In this document: positions 57,641 to 64,000 of the stretch, piece by piece
How positions within the stretch are numbered: the stretch's first letter is position 1
How the letters are laid out: each line of letters starts with the position of its first letter
Assembly: GCA_964023275.1 (NCBI GenBank)
Contig: OZ029913.1
Coordinates: forward strand, 48,735,976-48,799,975
Direction: 5' to 3'
Origin: Norana najaformis
Taxonomy: Eukaryota > Annelida > Clitellata > Crassiclitellata > Hormogastridae
Length of the DNA stretch: 64,000 nucleotides
Program-made: the position numbers and the translations under genes
The notes under the pieces: model-generated
Database searches by the model: none
What the model saw: the letters and a program-made list of their open reading frames with translations, nothing else
What the model was told of the DNA's origin: nothing

Positions 57641-59514
57641 TTATTACACACACAAGATCGGTAAATCTGAATCCTGAATCTGATGCACAAAGCAGTTGTG
57701 AGTGAAGGACTTACTCAAGGTCCCTACACAGTAACAGTCTAAGGGGAAGCCCGAACCTTTACTCTCCGTTTTACAAGCTGAGCTCTGTATCCTGTAGGCT
57801 ACCGTGCCCCTTTTAGCAGAGGTTTTGTGCTCCCCAGTTCTGTTCTCCACTAATGGAGATCCCGAGGCAGCAACACACTCACCATGCAGTAAAACACAGT
57901 CTTGTGTTATCAATAAACTATTTACTTGTACCATTAAAAATCATGTTGTCCTATAAAGCTCCAACAAATTTCAACAAATAACTAAAGGCTACCTATAAAT
58001 GTAAGGCTTCATTTCATGATGTGTTAAGATCTAATGTATTTTAAGTCCCTTAATGAGTTCATTAATAAATATATCACAGATTTCAGCGTAAGCATGATTT
58101 AGCAAATTTAGTTTTACTATCAATAATAAAACTGGTTTTATTATGGTCCACATGAAAGTCACCGCTTATTCTGATATTGATTTGCACTTAACAAGACATT
58201 CACAGATTGAATATAAAGCAGTTAAATGGGCTGATCCTCTGTAATTCGGCTGTTTTAGCTAACAGACCTCGGTTAGTGTTGTGTTACTGGAGCATTCCAC
58301 CCTCTCAGTGTTGGATCATTCCTGACATTGGTTGAAAATTCCTTCCATAATTGGTGGAGCATTCCACACGAGTGAATTCTACCCTTATATTGGTTGAAAG
58401 TCCCAGTTTGATTGGTGGTTGTGAACCACCTTCATAAGATGGTGGAATTGTCACCGGAATATTTAGTGGAATATTATAACGGGCATTCCACCTTTTCAAA
58501 TGTGGAGTATTCAGCAACTGCAGTTGATGGATTTGTACCACCCTATCAAGGTCCATTGACATTTTGATGGAATTCAGAGGTCACCAAAATTAGTGGACTA
58601 GGATTTCTTACAGTGCTGAGCTGGGAAGGGCCTGCTGACATCCTCTTAGTTGGAATGTATTTATCCAGGCATTCAGAAAGAGTCGAGTGTAACTGAACAG
58701 CAATCCGTCTAGCTTTCTATGCTGGGCATGAGGACAGGGGTGAGGCAAGAATGTAAGCAATATTGAGCATTTTCGAAGGACTTAAACAGATGAAAAAGCT
58801 GGTGGAAGGGGGCTTATGATGGAAAGAAACGTCAGCAATAATGCAGTTTGGTCAAAAATATATCACTTGGAAGAAGAAACATGTTTGACAGCTGAAGAGC
58901 AGAAGTATGTTATAAGAAGGTTTGATGAAAAGTATGGCCCATGTTGCCATGGGTTGGGAAAGAGATGTGCCGATCAAGAGCAAAGCTGGAGAGATCCTTG
59001 AAATTATGTGAAATATTGTATGTATATTGGTCACCAGTTGTTACAAGGAGAAGAAAAGGAATTCATGCAGCGAGGTAAATCAAGGAAGGGTAGTGACTTT
59101 GGGGTTGGAATAGGTGTAGGAAAGCGAGTTAGTTTGAGTTATGATGTGTAAGAGAAGGTAACTCCTCTGCTGCTGAGGTTTATTTAGGGGAGAAATGGAA
59201 AGTGTCAGGTGTATGAAATGGTCTGAGCTTCATTTTTTTGAGAGCAAGAATATATGATGGGTGCTCTGTGATGTAATTTTTAAGAGAAGTGACTGTTCCA
59301 GGTGGAATTTGGCAGATGGTTCAATGTCACGTATAAATGAGCAGCAGAAGGTAACCAAGTGACAGGTAATTCCGAAGAGTCATGAACCTGGATGTTGATT
59401 TTGAAATATTGGAGTGCAGTGAATGATCAGATTGAGTCTCTAAAAAGCATGTAGACATTTTAGACATGGGTGGTTGAATATGTAAAGGCATAAGGCTTCA
59501 GAAGAATACTGTAT
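57641..59514. other. mcm5 intron 3 sequence, unassigned
   Basis: No gene recognised. 58290-58560 contains loosely repeated GGAGCATTCCAC / TTGGTTGAAA motifs and a GGTGGTTGTGAACCACC hairpin. A 61-codon frame at 58816 has no known relatives. Confidence 0.4.
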
Positions 59515-61020
59515 TGTATTTGATAACTTATAGAGCGCTTCTGACAGAACAAACTACTCAGAAGTGCTTCCAGCATGAGAACTCCGGGGAAATAAGAACG
59601 TCTTTAAACAACAAGCTGACTGAGCTCTATCACCAACAGTGACCCTTGCACAAAACATTAGCAAAGTCCATTCCATAGAGATGGGCTAACAACAGCAAAA
59701 GCCCTCTGCTACACAAGCGAGGACTTAACATGAGGAACAAATAGATCCAGACGATCTAGAGAACATAGAGGACGGGATGAGGTACTGGAGTGTGGAGGCT
59801 GAATAAGATCACAAAGATATTTTGGAGCCTGGCTGATGTGAGTTGTAATTACCAGAGACAGTAGTTTAAACTGAATATGAAATAGGGCCAATGAAGTTTT
59901 TTGAATTATGTAATCTGAGATATGAGAGAAACGGGGAAGATGTGATATAAGCCTGCCACAGAATTTAGTACTGATTGAAGGGAGGACAGCCGATATTTAG
60001 GCAAACCAGCAAGCACAGAGTTGCAGTAATCAGTGTGACTACATATCATGGCATGAATCATAGAAGTAAAGACAGAGGAAGAAACAGGACAACGCACAAC
60101 TCTTAAGCGCCTTAATTTTTAGTAAAAAAGACTGAGTCAAACTAGAAACATGATTTGTGAAAGTAAGGTTATGAAAGTATTAGACAACGAACACAACAAC
60201 CATTGATAAACAATGTGATTAAGAAAAGAAGAATGAAGTGGGCAGGACATATCCTGAGGATGGAGGAGAACCGTAATCCAAAGAAAATCTTTAAATACAA
60301 ACCGGACGGAAAGAGGGCAGTGGGAAGACCGAAAAGAAGATGGATAGACTGCCTTGAAGAGGATCTGAAAGGTGCCGGAGTTACTATCTATGGGAAAACG
60401 GAGGGCAGACGGAGAATGACCCTTGAGGAGATGGCCGGGAAACGAGATTTGTGGAGGGATGTCATAGAGAAATCAACGACTGGATCCAGTCCAGAGATGA
60501 TTACATGACATGACAAGGTTACAGTCAAGTATAATGCCCAGATTACGAACATCAGACGAAAAGGTGAAAGAGGGGAAGCTTCGGATAAGCAAGAGTAGTC
60601 AAGCTGAGCAAGACGGTATTTAGAACCAAACCAGATCAACTGAGTCTTAGAAGGATTAAGGCAAATATGATTGCAGGACATCAATGTTGAATATCATGAG
60701 TCAGGGCATAAATCTTACCAACAAGAGCATGCTGTGCAGACGGAGGTCCCTGAACAAAAGCCAGGACATCATCCGCCTACAAATGACCAACACCCAAGTG
60801 TTTAGTAAAGAGGTAAGGAATATCAGCAGTATAGAAAATGTATAAAAGAGGACCAAGCCCTGGGGAACACCAACATCAACTTTAACCCAGGACGTACAGG
60901 AGTCGCCGAGAATAGTAAATAAACCTGATGAGTTTATTCTTAAAGTGACATGTTGATGGCTGGTGTTTGATAATATTGTTTCAAAGCATACATTATAGTT
61001 TCTTGACAAAGCTTGGACAT
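59515..61020 (-). mobile_element. CR1-like LINE, RT to 3'UTR, split by an RTE fragment
   Basis: The minus strand reads VDVGVPQGLVLFYTFSILLI (61009 onward), CLNPSKTQLIWFG, MIHAMICSHTDYCNSVLAGL, HISDYIIQKTSLALFHIQFK and KYLCDLIQPPHSS. It ends with a 3'UTR (GAAGCGCTCTATAAGTTATC in sense) near 59515. The RTE piece at 60172-60514 interrupts it. Confidence 0.8.
60172..60514 (+). mobile_element. RTE-clade LINE C-terminal fragment
   Basis: The plus strand encodes KKRRMKWAGHILRMEENRNP and GKRAVGRPKRRWIDCLEED, the RTE C-terminal signature, ending near SPEMIT with an ACATGACATGAC tail. The flanks are identical AAGGTTA (60165-60171 and 60515-60521). A 343-bp, heavily 5'-truncated insertion in the CR1-like LINE. 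Confidence 0.85.
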
Positions 61021-61042
61021 TTTGAACTTTTTAATTTTGAGC

Positions 61043-64000
61043 CATGGTCGTTCCCTCTGCTAACATGTACGTTTGTGACCAGTTGTCGCTGGACCATGGT
61101 GGCTACACTGTATGCCATGCTGTTCGAATGACGCTTTTTTACCTTCAGCTCTGGCATCCTTCAGCTGTTCGCTCGTCTGTGCCCATGCATTCTACACTCG
61201 CCTTCGTGCCCTGTGACAGTGGTGCAGTTTCAGGCCAAGTTCATGTTGCTGAATGGAACATTCGATCACTGGGGAACAGGTACGTTTGCTGAAACAATCA
61301 TCGCCAGCGGTTTGGATGTCTTGGTGGTCATGGAGACATGGCACATATCGTCATCTGTATGTTGCTTAGCGCCCTCGGGATACAGGTTCTTCAATCGTCT
61401 GAGGGATTTTGCAACTCGGCCGTGAATGCATCGTCTGTGGAGGGCCATGGAGGAGGTATAGTAATCTTTTCTGGAGACAATCTGTGGACAAGGAACATTA
61501 GCATCAACTGGACGCTGACTTCCTTTGAGGTACTGGAAGCTGGACACCGACTTCCTTCTAGGTACTGGCTGCTTCTGTAGCATCAACATGTGGCCCACTA
61601 ACCTTTCTCGCCATTTATCGACCCAGCTGTGCATCACTGTTGTCTACCTTCTTTAGTGAGTTCTCACTTTTGAAGCAATTTGCTACCTAAAACACCCAGT
61701 TGGTAATAGCTGGTGATATTAGTCTCCATCTGGACTGTCAGTCCCAGTTGGATGCCAGGCAGTTCTGCTCTTTAACTAAGGAATTTGGACTGGTGCATCA
61801 CGTGGCTGAATCAATGCATGAGTGTGGGGGCTGGCTTGACATCATCATGATCAGAGATGATTGTACAGTGGCAGATCTGCGCTGTCAGATCATAACCTTG
61901 TGACCCTTACCATCCCATTTATTCATGAGGTAGGGATCTGTGTCCTCAGGCATATCCGTGGATATGTGGATATAAGAACTTAGATGAGCGCTTTGTGGTG
62001 GTCCACTCGACAGATCTTTCCTCTATGGCTACATCACCTGTCTCTGATTTGGTTGATGTCTATCTAAATTGCCAGACCAGATGGCTTGAGAGACGTTATA
62101 GGCGCTCAATATCCCTGGATGGTTAGATATCTTGGATTCATTCAATCAGAGCAATGCATTCAAGATTCAGGGAAAAGGAGTGTGAATCCTGGGAGACTAT
62201 CACTACACACCAGGCTCGTGACCAGCGAAAACTGGTCTATAATCATTAGGCTCCTTGGTCACTCTGGAAAGGCACCTTCAACAGTTGCATCATTGTTCAT
62301 GGCTGAGGAGTTTATGGAGTATTTCACCATGAAGATCAACTCCATGCATGATGAGACTTTGCCTTTCGCTCCTCCAGAATTCCCTCAAAATGTTGTCAGT
62401 TGGACCAGAGAGGTTTTTCTGCTGATGAACTCCGTGACCTCATCTTCTCTCTGCCGAAGTTGTTCAAGTTTGATCCTCTATCACCATTCCTTATACAAGA
62501 ATTTGTGGAAGATCTTCCATTCCTTAGGATCGACTATTGACCTATATTTATTATGACATTCTTGTCAAGAATTATTGAAAAAAATCATTGCTTCTTAAAT
62601 AGCACCATATGTAGATTCTAGCACTTTGCTCCCAGTTAAACAATCAGGTTTTAGGAAAACCATTCTACTGGGTCCCTCTTGGTTCACCTGCTTTTGGATA
62701 CATATGGCCCCATGGATGGGGCCCATGTTACCGTTTTGGCTCTGTTTGATGTTAGTGCGACCTTTGACACTGTCAGTCATGACTTTCTTATTCACCGTAT
62801 TCTCCATTTCATTTCGTGTATCTGGCAAGCCACTTGACTGGCTTTGATCCTTTTTTGCATGGGAGTACGTCCTGCATTGTCTTTGGGTCTACTTGATCCT
62901 GCTGGGCTGCCACTCCAATTTGCCTAATGCAAGGCTCTGTTCTTGGCCCACTGCTCTACATCTTGTACACTGATAATATTGCAGATGTCCTGGCCTCCAA
63001 TTGTGTTTTGAGCCAATTCTTTGCTGACGATATTCTGGCGTACCTGCATTGCTCAGCAACTGGTGCCTGTGCTGCAGAGCTACCATGCAGCAGGCTGTGG
63101 TGGTGCTTGGAGCTTGGTGGTCCATCCTACGATCTGTGCCTTAACCCATCCAAAATGCAGTTTATATGGTTAGGTAATAGGCAACAGCTGAGTAAAATAA
63201 ACTCTTCGACCATAGCTACTGACTTCCTCCCTTCTCTACTTCTGTTTGTAATCTTGGGGTTGTTCTAGACCTAGAACTCATTCTCTTGGAGCATGTAAAT
63301 CTAGTCTGTTGCCAACTGAGAGTTATATCTCATTCAGTTTAATCCAGTGCTGCAATTACTCTTATCCATGCTTTCATTAGCAGCAGGATCGACTACTGTA
63401 CTGCCACCTATGTGAGCCTGCCTTTGGAGTGCATTTGGCAGCCTGAGCGTGTGCTTCTTGCAGCTGCAAGGCTTGTTGGTGGCATTTCCAAGTTTGACCA
63501 TGTTGTTGCACTATATGTATTAGTACTTCATTGGCTTCCAGTTTTGCAGTGCTTCGAATTTAAGATTTTTGTGTGAGTCTGGCAATGTCAGTTGGGGGAT
63601 GTGTCTTCCTACTTGTGTGAGCTTTGTTACCTCGTTTCCGGTTTGACTGGAAGCAGAAATCTTCGTTCCGCAACCTGAGTAGTAGTAGTTCCAATGTTTA
63701 ATGAAATCTTATGGCTGTCCCCCTGCTCCTTTATGCAGGATTGGGACTGGCATGACCTGAGTATGGGAGTGGTGGAGCTTGCAACCGGAGATAAAATTGT
63801 TGTTCCTTTTGCACACATTACAACAATGGAACGTCATGCCTTCTCGGTGGTTGGGCCCTCTATGTGTAATGGCATCATGCTGAATCTGCATGCCCTTCTA
63901 ACAAAGGATGCTAGATACACTTTTCACCAGCAGTTAAAACTGTTCTCTTTGGCCAGAACTGGGCTGGGAGCACCTCTGGGTATAATACTTAAAGGGATGT
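61043..64000 (+). mobile_element. CR1-like LINE with endonuclease and RT, runs off the window
   Basis: The most complete LINE here. AP endonuclease segments are LDVLVVMETWH (61303), GGGIVIFSGDNLWTRNI and VIAGDISLHLDCQSQ (61701). RT segments are LLPVKQSGFRK, FDVSAAFDTVSHDF-like pieces, [19 protein letters not shown] (62930), FFADDILAYLHC (active site intact) and LCLNPSKMQFIWLG. The C-terminal part has SSRIDYCTATYVSLPLE, ARLVGGISKFDHVVAL and LHWLPVLQCFEFKI. Many frame breaks. The 3' end lies beyond 64000. Confidence 0.85.

Overview
This is a window of a eukaryotic, intron-bearing animal genome, most likely a marine invertebrate; the phylum cannot be fixed from sequence alone. The case rests on two recognisable host genes with GT-AG introns (a FAM177-family gene on the minus strand and the start of mcm5 on the plus strand). 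It also rests on a dense, multi-generation load of animal-type transposable elements: L2/CR1-, Jockey-like and RTE-type LINEs, hAT, Tc1/mariner-like, piggyBac, a TTA-target MITE, Ty3/gypsy-type LTR fossils and two elements I cannot assign. No operons, tRNA, rRNA or CRISPR arrays were seen.

Layout. 1-1.8 kb: unassigned sequence with a CpG-richer patch. 1.8-5.5 kb: a 2.1-kb LTR-like block with a 4-bp target duplication, then a minus-strand gypsy-type 5' end (gag remnant, leader, LTR) whose U3 is an array of RFX X-box-like repeats. 5.6-8.6 kb: a LINE 3' end, unassigned sequence and a 124-bp palindrome. 8.66-28.63 kb: the FAM177-like gene, with three coding exons recognised. Its introns hold at least a dozen LINE fragments and a deep nest (21.35-28.44 kb) in which one LINE copy is split by a hAT element (22107-24569) and by a 3.6-kb long-armed inverted-repeat transposon (24688-28262). 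28.7-33 kb: further LINE fragments, one split by a small hAT MITE. 33.4-36.5 kb: an RTE inside a mariner-like element inside a second hAT copy. 36.5-38.1 kb: a 600-bp direct repeat, one copy carrying a MITE. 38.2-45.2 kb: an L2-type LINE split by an unclassified 2.9-kb DNA element and by a second LINE.

45.3-47.8 kb looks like a divergent promoter interval. It lies between a candidate minus-strand first exon (45340-45420) and mcm5, and it has been invaded by an RTE tail with an unusually long 48-bp direct repeat and by a solo LTR with a 16-bp enhancer-like array. mcm5 starts at 47799 behind a consensus E2F site. Exons 1-3 (codons 1-138) are intact, and a 304-bp MITE sits 17 bp after the first splice donor. 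mcm5 intron 2 holds a second remnant of the unclassified element's protein. Intron 3 runs at least from 53664 to the window end and contains a piggyBac deletion derivative, two RTE copies and two large CR1-like LINEs.

Most of the sequence is therefore transposon strata. Target duplications, and in three cases a related copy lacking the insertion in the same window, allow insertions to be delimited to the base and ordered in time.
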